Assembly: GCF_006539505.1 (NCBI RefSeq)
Contig: NZ_BJND01000043.1
Location: 32,350 to 96,349 of the forward strand
Direction of reading: 5' to 3'
DNA length: 64,000 nt
Source: Streptomyces spinoverrucosus
GTDB lineage: Bacteria > Actinomycetota > Actinomycetes > Streptomycetales > Streptomycetaceae
Shown: piece by piece, positions 36,039-43,515 of the stretch
How positions within the stretch are numbered: the stretch's first letter is position 1
How the letters are laid out: each line of letters starts with the position of its first letter
The notes under the pieces: generated by a model
Told to the model about the DNA's origin: nothing
Database searches by the model: none
The model's input: the letters and a program-made list of their open reading frames with translations, nothing else
Position numbers and translations under genes: made by a program

Positions 36039-36780
36039 CGTTCAGCCTCCTGCGGGCGAGCACGGCCTCGGCGAGCACCAGGTCCAGCGGCCGGGTGACC
36101 TTGAAGGCCTCCTCGTGCCCGGGGACGACGACCACCGTGAGACCGAGCTGCTCGACCATGCTGGCGTCGTCCGTGACGTTGTCGGTGACGGTCTCATGCG
36201 CGCGTACGAGGGTCTCGCGGTCGAAACCCTGCGGGGTCTGCACGGCGCGCAGCCGCGCCCGCTCCGGCGTGGCCAGCACGGGCTCCGGCTCGCCCGGCGT
36301 CCGCGCGGGCTCGACCTCCTTGACGGTGTCCGCCAGCGGCAGCGCCGGCACCACGGCGGGCGCGCCCGCGCGGACGGCGTCGATCACCGCGTCCACGGTG
36401 TCGACGGGGACGAGCGGCCGGGCGGCGTCGTGCACCAGCACGATGTCGTAGCCGGGGGGCAACACGTCGAGGCCGCGCTTGACCGACTCCTGCCTCGACT
36501 CGCCGCCGGGGACGACCAGGAAGTCGGTGCGCTCGGGCAGGGCGTGCGCGTCGAGCAGCGACTTGACTTCGGCGGTTTCGTCGGGCGGGGCCACGACGAC
36601 GACGAGGGAGACGGCACGGGATGCGGCCAGCGCGCGGACGGCATGGATGAGCATGGGCGTGCCGTTCAGCGCGCGAAGCGCCTTGGGCGCACCCGGACCG
36701 AGGCGCACGCCCCGGCCGGCGGCCGGGATGACCGCGGCGGTACGGACTCCTGCGGGCGAAGGGCGCGAAACGTCAGACAT
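36028..36780 (-). CDS. ispD: 2-C-methyl-D-erythritol 4-phosphate cytidylyltransferase
   Basis: A 250-residue CTP:methylerythritol-phosphate transferase, the third step of the MEP pathway. The nucleotide loop VIPAAGRGVRLGPGAPKAL is at about 17-35, LVHDAARPLV at about 130, and NVTDDASMVE near the end. Overlapped by ispF. The gene lies 334 bp downstream of carD on the same strand, a common actinobacterial order. Confidence 0.95.
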   Translation of the reverse strand: MSDVSRPSPAGVRTAAVIPAAGRGVRLGPGAPKALRALNGTPMLIHAVRALAASRAVSLVVVVAPPDETAEVKSLLDAHALPERTDFLVVPGGESRQESVKRGLDVLPPGYDIVLVHDAARPLVPVDTVDAVIDAVRAGAPAVVPALPLADTVKEVEPARTPGEPEPVLATPERARLRAVQTPQGFDRETLVRAHETVTDNVTDDASMVEQLGLTVVVVPGHEEAFKVTRPLDLVLAEAVLARRRLNDGF

Positions 36781-37114
36781 CGGTTCCTGTCAGGTTTGTG
36801 TGCTCGGCCTACGTGGGTATGGCCTCAGCGTGCATGCGTGCGGGCGCGCACCGCTCAGACCGGACCCTTCCGTGACCCTGGTCGAGCCGGCCGCCCGGGC
36901 ACGGCACGCACAGTACCGGGGGGAGTTTTCCTCGGCGCACGGCGGACGTACGGACGGCCATCCGCTGGGACGCGCGGATGGCTGAAAGACGACCATGCAC
37001 GCTCGGGTACGAACATGCCGCAGCGCCCGGCGACTGGGAAGTGTCATCGGGCACCGCGGCATTTCGGTGTGCGCTTCGTGAGCTTCGTTGTGAGCGGAGC
37101 GGTCCTGCCTCACG
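36781..37114. other. Gap between carD and ispD
   Basis: These 334 bp contain no convincing gene. A hairpin with 9-bp perfect arms (36957-36965 with 36974-36982) lies about 135 bp beyond the carD stop and could end carD transcription. The ispD promoter, if separate, should also lie here, but its boxes are not clear. Confidence 0.5.
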
Positions 37115-37597
37115 TCAGGAGGCGAGCACCTCGTCGAGCAGAGCCTCGGCCTTGTCCTCGTTGGTGTTCTCCGCGAGGGCGAGCTCGCTCACCAGGATCT
37201 GGCGGGCCTTGGCGAGCATGCGCTTCTCACCGGCGGAGAGTCCGCGCTCGCGCTCACGACGCCACAGGTCACGCACGACTTCCGCGACCTTGATGACATC
37301 GCCGGAGGCGAGCTTCTCCAGGTTTGCCTTGTAACGACGCGACCAGTTCGTGGGCTCCTCGGCGTACGGCGCGCGCAGCACCTCGAAGACCCGGTCCAGC
37401 CCGTCCTGACCGACCACATCACGCACGCCGACGAACTCCGCATTGTCCGCTGGCACACGTACCGTCAGATCACCCTGGGCGACCTTCAGCACCAAGTAGG
37501 TCTTGTCCACGCCTTTGATCTGGCGAGTTTCGATGGCCTCGATCAGCGCGGCCCCGTGATGGGGATAGACCACGGTGTCGCCAACCTTGAACGTCAT
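37115..37597 (-). CDS. CarD-family RNA polymerase-binding regulator
   Basis: A 160-residue CarD/CdnL protein. The N-terminal Tudor-like RNA polymerase-interaction domain begins MTFKVGDTVVYPHHGAALIEAIE, and the C-terminal helical DNA-binding domain contains WSRRYKANLEKLASGD and SAGEKRMLAKARQILV. In actinobacteria it stabilises open promoter complexes, especially at rRNA genes. ATG at 37597 with AAGGGG upstream. Confidence 0.94.
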   Translation of the reverse strand: MTFKVGDTVVYPHHGAALIEAIETRQIKGVDKTYLVLKVAQGDLTVRVPADNAEFVGVRDVVGQDGLDRVFEVLRAPYAEEPTNWSRRYKANLEKLASGDVIKVAEVVRDLWRRERERGLSAGEKRMLAKARQILVSELALAENTNEDKAEALLDEVLAS

Positions 37598-38180
37598 GTG
37601 ACAGGTACCCCTTCCGTGGCTATCCAGGGTAACACGGAAACGGCGGGTTCTGAATGGCGTTTTCGCAGGTCAGGGCATATCTCGGGGCTTGACAACAGCA
37701 ACAGGAACGTGCTTCGGCCAACCCTCGGAACAAGGTATTCGCAGGTCGGAGCGGCTCTTCGGGCCGAGTGAAACGTGCGCGTTACGCACATCCGGGGACC
37801 CCGCCGGACGGCCGAACATCCCTAAATGTCCGGTTCCAAACGCTCGACTTCCGCTACTCCGTTCGGCGCCTGGCGGTCGGTACGAGACGTTTCCGGAATT
37901 GATCACGAGACCCGTGGCCGACCCTCCCGTGATCAAATTCCGGGTCGGCCGCGCATTCCTTCACCTAAATTTCGCGAAGGCTTATGTGAATGCCGTACGA
38001 GCACCGGACACGCCCGAACAGGGAGGCTCTCCGTACCCCCTGCTGAGCGAAGCCGGGCGGCCGCCGGGGAGGGTCGGGTGCGGCCGTCCGCGGACGGCTC
38101 GGTAACCTAAGGCCGCTGACAGCCACTTAGGGCGGCTTTACTACGACAGCTGCCCCTGCGTTCAAGGAGTTGCCGCCGCC
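37598..38180. other. 583-bp divergent intergenic region
   Basis: This separates carD (leftward) from a lipoprotein gene (rightward). Open frames here have no ribosome site or recognisable protein. Base composition drops somewhat (for example, ATTCCTTCACCTAAATTTCG near 37953), as in regulatory DNA. A TTGACA near 37688 is a possible -35, but it has no convincing partner. Confidence 0.5.
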
Positions 38181-38876
38181 GTGAGCAGCAGCCTTCGACG
38201 CGGCGCCCTCGCCGCCACCGCCATCGCTTTCTCGATCGCCTCGCTCGCCGCCTGCGGCGCCGGCAACAACTCGCAGACCCTGGAGATCAAGCCGGACAAC
38301 GCGGCCACCAGCGTCGGCGACATCAAGATCCAGAACGCCCTGGTCATCACCCAGGCCGACCCCGAGGCGACCGGCCCGGCCGTCGTCTCCGCCACCGTCT
38401 TCAACTCCAGTGACCGCGCCCAGACGCTGGAGTCGATCAGCCTCGACGGCGCCCAGCAGGTCAAGCTCTCCCCCGCGTCGGGCAAGGGCGCGCTGACCAT
38501 CCCGGCGGGCGGCTCGGTCGTCATCGGCGGCAAGGGGAACGCGTCGGCGGTCCTGGAGAACGCCGAGTCCCTCACCGACGGCGACGCCCACAAGGTCACC
38601 TTCTCGTTCAGCCAGACCGGGGACGTGAGCCTGCGGGCGTTCATCGTCCCGGCCGAGGGCTACTACGCATCGTGGGGCCCGAGCGGCAGCCCGGCGGCGA
38701 GCCCCTCCCCCACCGCTTCGCCGACCGGTGCGGCGGGCGAGGCCGGGGAGACCGGTGAGGGCGGCGGTGAGGGCGGCGCGACGGGCACCGAGACCGGGGC
38801 CGCCTCCGGCACGCCGACCGACCCGGCGTCCGCGTCGGCCACGGGGGCGGCGGCGGGCGACACCGCCGGGCACTGA
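38181..38876 (+). CDS. Secreted lipoprotein with PCu(A)C-like domain
   Basis: A 231-residue lipoprotein with lipobox LAAC (Cys25). Residues about 35-165 form a beta-sandwich-like domain (IKIQNALVIT, ATVFNSSDRAQTLESISL, GGSVVIGG), which recalls the DUF461/PCu(A)C periplasmic copper chaperone fold. The usual Met/His copper ligands are not evident. The last 65 residues are a low-complexity Gly/Ala/Thr/Glu tail. The GTG at 38181 has GGAG 11 nt upstream. Function is uncertain. Confidence 0.72.
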   Translation: MSSSLRRGALAATAIAFSIASLAACGAGNNSQTLEIKPDNAATSVGDIKIQNALVITQADPEATGPAVVSATVFNSSDRAQTLESISLDGAQQVKLSPASGKGALTIPAGGSVVIGGKGNASAVLENAESLTDGDAHKVTFSFSQTGDVSLRAFIVPAEGYYASWGPSGSPAASPSPTASPTGAAGEAGETGEGGGEGGATGTETGAASGTPTDPASASATGAAAGDTAGH

Positions 38877-38897
38877 GCGTCGTACAAAGGCCATACA

Positions 38898-38934
38898 TGA
38901 AGGGCGGGACCTCACCGGGAGGTCCCGCCCTTCA
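38898..38934. terminator. Bidirectional hairpin terminator
   Basis: A perfect 16-bp stem (38898-38913 with 38919-38934) and 5-nt loop lies between the convergent lipoprotein and phoP genes. Confidence 0.92.
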
Positions 38935-38955
38935 GTGCTTGCTGGTGATCGGGGT

Positions 38956-39636
38956 TTACGGCTCGAACTTGTAGCCGAGACCGCGGACCGTCACCAGGTA
39001 GCGCGGCGCGCCCGGGTCCGGCTCGATCTTGGCGCGCAGGCGCTTGACGTGGACGTCGAGGGTCTTGGTGTCACCGACGTAGTCGGCGCCCCAGACGCGG
39101 TCGATGAGCTGCATACGGGTCAGGACGCGGCCGGCGTTGCGCAGCAGCATCTCCAGCAGGTCGAACTCCTTCAGCGGCAGGTCGACCTTGGAGCCGCCGA
39201 CGGTGACCACGTGCCGGTCGACGTCCATGCGGACCGGGCCGGCCTCCAGGGCCGCCGGGGCCACCTCCTCCGGCTCGCCGCGGCGGCGCAGGACGGCCCG
39301 GATACGGGCGACCAGCTCGCGCGAGGAGAACGGCTTGGTGACGTAGTCGTCGGCTCCTATTTCGAGCCCGACAACCTTGTCGATCTCGCTGTCCTTGGCG
39401 GTCACCATGATCACGGGGACGTTGGAGCGGCCGCGCAGCTGGCGGCAGACCTCGGTGCCCGGCAGGCCGGGCAGCATCAGGTCGAGGAGGACGAGGTCGG
39501 CGCCGTTGCGCTCGAACTCGTCGAGTCCGTCGGGCCCGGTGGTCGCGACGGCGACCTCGAAGCCCTCCTTGCGGAGCATGTACGACAGGGCGTCGGAGAA
39601 GGACTCCTCGTCCTCGACGACGAGCACACGGGTCAC
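38956..39636 (-). CDS. phoP: Phosphate response regulator PhoP
   Basis: A 226-residue OmpR-family regulator. The receiver has the acidic pocket VVEDEE (7-12), phospho-acceptor Asp52 in LVLLDLMLPG, and the KPFS lysine near 101. The winged-helix domain ends VTVRGLGYKFEP. It binds PHO boxes under phosphate starvation and represses many antibiotic pathways. The GTG at 39636 has GGAGG 7 nt upstream. It overlaps the phoR stop by 4 bp (GTGA), so both are translated together. Confidence 0.95.
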   Translation of the reverse strand: MTRVLVVEDEESFSDALSYMLRKEGFEVAVATTGPDGLDEFERNGADLVLLDLMLPGLPGTEVCRQLRGRSNVPVIMVTAKDSEIDKVVGLEIGADDYVTKPFSSRELVARIRAVLRRRGEPEEVAPAALEAGPVRMDVDRHVVTVGGSKVDLPLKEFDLLEMLLRNAGRVLTRMQLIDRVWGADYVGDTKTLDVHVKRLRAKIEPDPGAPRYLVTVRGLGYKFEP

Positions 39637-40904
39637 GGAAGGACCTCCGGGGCGGGAAGCGATTCGTACGGGGGTGTTGCGCGGGATGAGTCGGCGGACT
39701 GCCCGGCCTCGGCCTCGTCGTCGAGGGCGGGGTGCTGGTGCGCCCGGTCGCGGGCCAGACCCGCCTCCGGCAGTCGCAGCGTAAAGGTGGAGCCCTGTCC
39801 CTCGGAGCTCCACACCGTGACCTCCCCGCCGTGCGAGGCGGCCACGTGCTTGACGATGGCGAGCCCGAGCCCCGTACCACCGGTGGCACGGGAGCGGGCG
39901 GGGTCGACACGGTAGAAGCGCTCGAAGATGCGCTCCTTGTCCTTGTCGGAGATGCCGATGCCCTGGTCGGTCACGGCGACCTCGATGATGTCCCCGCCGG
40001 AGCCGCTGACGCGCCGGGCGGCGATGCCGACGCGGGTGCGGGCGGGGGAGTAGTTGACGGCGTTCTCCACCAGGTTGCCCAGCGCCGCGGCCAGCTGGCT
40101 GCGGTTGCCCCAGACATGCAGGTCGGCGGTGCCGCCCGCGGCCATCGTGATCTGCTTGGTGCCCGCCTGGTGGCGGCAGCGGTCGATGGCCTCGGCGACC
40201 AGTTCGTCCACCCGGACCGGCTCGGCGTCCTCCAGCGGGTCGTCGTTCTGGACCCGGGAGAGGTCGATGAGCTCCTGCACCAGGTTGGTCAGCCGGGTCG
40301 CCTCGATCTGCATCCGCCCGGCGAAGCGCTCCACGGCCTCCGGGTCGTCGGAGGCGTCCATGACGGCCTCGGAGAGGAGGGAGAGCGCGCCGACGGGGGT
40401 CTTCAGCTCGTGGCTGACGTTGGCGACGAAGTCGCGTCGTACCGCTTCTATCCGGCGGGCCTCGGTGAGGTCCTCGACCAGCAGCAGCACCAGCCGGGAG
40501 CCCAGCGGGGCGACCCGGGCCGAGACCGCGAGGGCCTCGCCGCGGCCGGAGCCGCGCCGGGGCAGATCCAGCTCGACCTGGCGTATCTCGCCGTCGCGCC
40601 GGGTGTCGCGGGCCATCTGGAGCATGGGGTCGACGGCGAGCTTGCCGCCGCGGACCAGTCCGAGGGCGTAGGCGGCGGAGCTGGCCTTGACGACGGCGTC
40701 GGCCTCGTCGAGGACGACGGCCGAGGAGCGCAGTACGGACAGCACGGTGTCCACGCCCGGTGGCAGCACCGGGTCGGTGTGCAGGGAGGTGCGGGTGGGC
40801 CGCTTCAGGTCGCGTTCGCTCCAGCGGAACGCCAGCATGGCGATGACACCGGTGAGCACACCGGCGATCGCTGCCGCTGCGGCGACCGCCGCGTTCACGT
40901 CCAT
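39633..40904 (-). CDS. phoR: Phosphate sensor histidine kinase PhoR
   Basis: A 423-residue kinase with one N-terminal membrane helix (about 5-25, AAAAAIAGVLTGVIAMLAF), a PAS-like region (about 55-150), the phospho-acceptor H-box VRRDFVANVSHELKTPVG, and an ATPase domain with N, G1 (VTDQGIGI), F (FERFYRV) and G2 (GGTGLGLAIVKH) boxes. The single-helix, SenX3-like layout is typical of actinobacteria. Operon with phoP and divergent from phoU. Confidence 0.95.
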   Translation of the reverse strand: MDVNAAVAAAAAIAGVLTGVIAMLAFRWSERDLKRPTRTSLHTDPVLPPGVDTVLSVLRSSAVVLDEADAVVKASSAAYALGLVRGGKLAVDPMLQMARDTRRDGEIRQVELDLPRRGSGRGEALAVSARVAPLGSRLVLLLVEDLTEARRIEAVRRDFVANVSHELKTPVGALSLLSEAVMDASDDPEAVERFAGRMQIEATRLTNLVQELIDLSRVQNDDPLEDAEPVRVDELVAEAIDRCRHQAGTKQITMAAGGTADLHVWGNRSQLAAALGNLVENAVNYSPARTRVGIAARRVSGSGGDIIEVAVTDQGIGISDKDKERIFERFYRVDPARSRATGGTGLGLAIVKHVAASHGGEVTVWSSEGQGSTFTLRLPEAGLARDRAHQHPALDDEAEAGQSADSSRATPPYESLPAPEVLP

Positions 40905-41163
40905 GCATCCAGGTTAGGCATGCACTACCCCTTGCCCACAGCCGTCCGAGTGCGAGCTCGAACACTCGTCGCTCAGAGTTCACCTTGGAGCCAGTATTGA
41001 TTCATTTGGGGTGGCCGAAACGGACGCGTGGGGCCCGGATCGTGGGAGCGTGGGGTTCGTAACACCGGTTCACGACGGGGTCCCGGCGGATACGCGCGGT
41101 GCTCCGCCAGGCCCCCATGAATCCTCCTGAATCCCCCAAGAAATCGCACGAGAGGGAACCCTG
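40905..41163. promoter_or_regulatory. phoR-phoU divergent control region with a PHO-box-like repeat
   Basis: This 259-bp region must hold promoters for phoRP (left) and phoU (right). GTTCACC at 40978-40984 matches the PHO-box unit exactly. ATTCATT 22 bp to its right keeps the 11-bp register as a weak second unit. PhoP autoregulation from this region is known in S. coelicolor (from memory). The upstream unit at 40967 is poorly conserved. Confidence 0.6.
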
Positions 41164-41847
41164 ATGCGGGACGCGTACCACGAGGAACTTGACTCGATCG
41201 GCGACGGCCTGGTCGAGATGGCCCGGCTGGTCGGGTCGGCGATCGGACGCGCCACGACGGCCATTCTCGACGCCGACCTGAAGCTGGCCGAGAGCGTGAT
41301 CGAGGCCGACAAGAAGGTCGACGACCTGCAGCACGACCTGGAGGCCCGGGCGATAGCCCTGCTGGCCCGCCAGCAGCCGGTGGCGACGGACCTGCGGATC
41401 GTGGTCACGTCGCTGCGGATGAGCGCCGACCTGGAACGGTCCGGCGACCTCGCCCAGCATGTCGCCAAGCTCGCCCGTCTGCGCTTCCCCGCGCGCGCGG
41501 TCCCGCACGACCTGCACGCGACGATCCTTGAGATGGGCCAGCTCGCGCAGCGCCTGATGGCGAAGACGGCCGAGGTCATCGTGACCAAGGACATCGACCT
41601 GGCGATGCAGCTGGAGCAGGACGACGACGAGATGGACCTGCTGCACCGCACCCTCTTCCAGCACCTGATCGACGACCGCTGGAAGCACGGCATCGAGACA
41701 GCCGTGGACGTCACGCTGCTCGGCCGCTACTACGAGCGGTTCGCGGACCACGCGGTGGCGGTGGCCAAGCGTGTGGTGTTCCTGGTGACCGGCGAGCACG
41801 CGGATGAGCTGCAGGCGGACAAGGTGCCGGGGGTGGACGGGGCCTGA
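41164..41847 (+). CDS. phoU: Phosphate transport regulator PhoU
   Basis: A 227-residue protein made of two PhoU three-helix bundles. Both have the metal-binding-type E/D-rich motif: DLERSGDLAQHVAKLA (about 95) and YYERFADHAVAVAKRV (about 180). It links PhoR signalling to phosphate transport and restrains the response when phosphate is plentiful. ATG at 41164. The pst transporter genes are not adjacent, and divergent phoR lies 259 bp away. Confidence 0.95.
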   Translation: MRDAYHEELDSIGDGLVEMARLVGSAIGRATTAILDADLKLAESVIEADKKVDDLQHDLEARAIALLARQQPVATDLRIVVTSLRMSADLERSGDLAQHVAKLARLRFPARAVPHDLHATILEMGQLAQRLMAKTAEVIVTKDIDLAMQLEQDDDEMDLLHRTLFQHLIDDRWKHGIETAVDVTLLGRYYERFADHAVAVAKRVVFLVTGEHADELQADKVPGVDGA

Positions 41848-41959
41848 GCGGACACCCCGGGTACCTGTCAGGGGCGCGTTTCCGCCTCCGTGCGCCGTTG
41901 ATGCGCCCGGCGAACCGGGCATGAAATGGGCACAGGCACAGTGCCTTGAGGAGGGACCC

Positions 41960-42127
41960 ATGGCCGAATCCCCCAGCACGCCCGGTACGACGACGCCCGA
42001 CCCCACGCAGGAACGCCCCACCGAGCAGCCCGCCGACATCAGGAGCCTGACGCTGATCGGCGCGTGCGGCTGCGGCTCGGGGTGCACGTGCGGGTGCCAG
42101 CAGGGGAATCCCTGCCAGTGCGGCTGA
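41960..42127 (+). CDS. Cysteine-rich mini-protein, metallothionein-like
   Basis: A 55-residue protein. Its first 30 residues are Pro/Thr/Glu-rich and probably disordered. The C terminus carries seven cysteines in 19 residues (36, 38, 42, 44, 46, 52, 54), spaced as CxC, CxCxC and CxC, like a small metallothionein. The ATG at 41960 has GAGGAGGGA 4 nt upstream, a very strong ribosome site, which argues that it is real. It lies between phoU and a DUF4242 gene in the same direction. Metal binding is inferred from cysteine spacing only. Confidence 0.75.
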   Translation: MAESPSTPGTTTPDPTQERPTEQPADIRSLTLIGACGCGSGCTCGCQQGNPCQCG

Positions 42128-42253
42128 CCGGTTTTCTCGCGTCCTTACGACGGTGAAGGGCCCCCGGCGCGATTGCCGGGGGCCCTTCGCGTCGCCGTGG
42201 GGGGCGTCGGGGCGCAGCATGGAGATGGGCAGCACGGAAGGAGGTGCGAGGCC

Positions 42254-42502
42254 ATGACCCAGTTCATGGACGTCCACCGCGGCATGCTGGGCATCACCGC
42301 GGACCAGCTCCAGGAGGCCCACCAGGCCGACCTCGCCATAGAGAAGGAAGAGGGCGTGCACTTCAAGCAGGCCTGGGCGGACCCGGACTCCGGAATCGTC
42401 TACTGCCTCTCCGAGGCACCTTCGGCGGATGCGGTCCAACGCATCCACGAGCGCGCGGGGCACAAGGCGGACGAGATCCATCCGGTGCCGTTGACGGTCT
42501 GA
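42254..42502 (+). CDS. DUF4242 small protein (nickel-binding SCO4226 type)
   Basis: An 82-residue ferredoxin-like alpha/beta protein of the DUF4242 family. It opens MTQFMDVHRGM, with HQADLAIEKEEGVHF and IVYCLSEAPSA following. The length and sequence style match SCO4226, described as a nickel-binding protein in S. coelicolor (from memory). The ATG at 42254 has AAGGAGG about 11 nt upstream. It may share a transcript with the cysteine-rich mini-protein 126 bp upstream, and it ends at a bidirectional terminator. Confidence 0.85.
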   Translation: MTQFMDVHRGMLGITADQLQEAHQADLAIEKEEGVHFKQAWADPDSGIVYCLSEAPSADAVQRIHERAGHKADEIHPVPLTV

Positions 42503-42517
42503 CGCGTCATCCGCGCC

Positions 42518-42557
42518 GCGACCCCCTGCCGCGAAGACGGTGCCGGCAGGGGGTCGC
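42518..42557. terminator. Bidirectional hairpin terminator
   Basis: A perfect 14-bp stem (42518-42531 with 42544-42557) and 12-nt loop lies between the convergent DUF4242 and gpmA genes; TCTT follows on the plus side. Confidence 0.9.
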
Positions 42558-42578
42558 TCTTGGCTTGATCGGGTGGGC

Positions 42579-43340
42579 CTACTTCTTCTTGCCCTGATTC
42601 TTGACCGCCTCAATGGCCGCCGCAGCCGCGTCCGGGTCGAGGTACGTGCCGCCCGGGACGACCGGCTTGAAGTCGGTGTCGAGTTCGTAGGACAGCGGGA
42701 TGCCCGTCGGGATGTTCAGGCCCGCGATCTCGGCGTCGGAGATGCCGTCGAGGTGCTTGACCAGGGCGCGCAGGCTGTTGCCGTGGGCGGCGATCAGGAC
42801 CGTGCGGCCGGTCAGGAGGTCGGGGACGATGGCGTCGAACCAGTACGGGAGCATCCGGACAACGACGTCCTTCAGGCACTCCGTCTGCGGGCGCAGCTCC
42901 GGCGGCAGAGTCGCGTAACGCGGGTCGGAGAACTGGGAGTACTCGGCGTCGCGGTCCAGCGCCGGCGGCGGGGTGTCGTAGGACCGGCGCCACAGCATGA
43001 ACTGCTCCTCGCCGAACTCGGCGAGGGTCTGCGCCTTGTCCTTGCCCTGCAGGGCGCCGTAGTGGCGCTCGTTCAGGCGCCAGGAACGGTGGACCGGGAT
43101 CCAGAGGCGGTCGGCGGCCTCCAGGGCGAGCTGCGCGGTGCGGATCGCGCGCTTCTGAAGTGAGGTGTGGACCACATCAGGCAGCAGGCCGGCGTCCTTC
43201 AGCAGCTCGCCGCCGCGCGTCGCCTCCTTCTCGCCCTTCGGGGTGAGGTTGACGTCCACCCAGCCGGTGAACAGGTTCTTCTCGTTCCACTCGCTCTCGC
43301 CGTGGCGGAGGAGGATCAGCTTGTACGGTGCGTCGGCCAT
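42579..43340 (-). CDS. gpmA: 2,3-bisphosphoglycerate-dependent phosphoglycerate mutase
   Basis: A 253-residue glycolytic enzyme that interconverts 3- and 2-phosphoglycerate. The phosphohistidine motif is LILLRHGESEWN (about 8-19), the second histidine lies in IAAHGNSLRALVKHL (about 185), and the tail ends NQGKKK. The ATG at 43340 gives the usual MADAPYKLILLRHG; a longer frame upstream is not conserved. Length equals the S. coelicolor enzyme. Confidence 0.96.
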   Translation of the reverse strand: MADAPYKLILLRHGESEWNEKNLFTGWVDVNLTPKGEKEATRGGELLKDAGLLPDVVHTSLQKRAIRTAQLALEAADRLWIPVHRSWRLNERHYGALQGKDKAQTLAEFGEEQFMLWRRSYDTPPPALDRDAEYSQFSDPRYATLPPELRPQTECLKDVVVRMLPYWFDAIVPDLLTGRTVLIAAHGNSLRALVKHLDGISDAEIAGLNIPTGIPLSYELDTDFKPVVPGGTYLDPDAAAAAIEAVKNQGKKK

Positions 43341-43515
43341 GGCTTCGAGCCTACCTAAGCCCGAGCGGCGCGAGCGGGCCGCCGGAGCATGCCCATGCCA
43401 CGGGTTCCCCCGCTTCTTTAATTTCAAGTAGATTCCCCCCCAACCTTCGACCACGTTGGTGTGTCTGGCTGCCCCAGACCTGTGTAGGTGCCCAGGAGGA
43501 AGAGGAGCTCAGAAC

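Noticed and set aside
33997..37293. A 1098-codon open frame on the plus strand over cysS, ispF and ispD
   Set aside because: It is complementary to well-identified genes and has no recognisable protein features.
37688..37693. TTGACA as a promoter -35 in the carD-lipoprotein gap
   Set aside because: No matching -10 at a suitable distance, and it faces nearly 500 bp without a gene.
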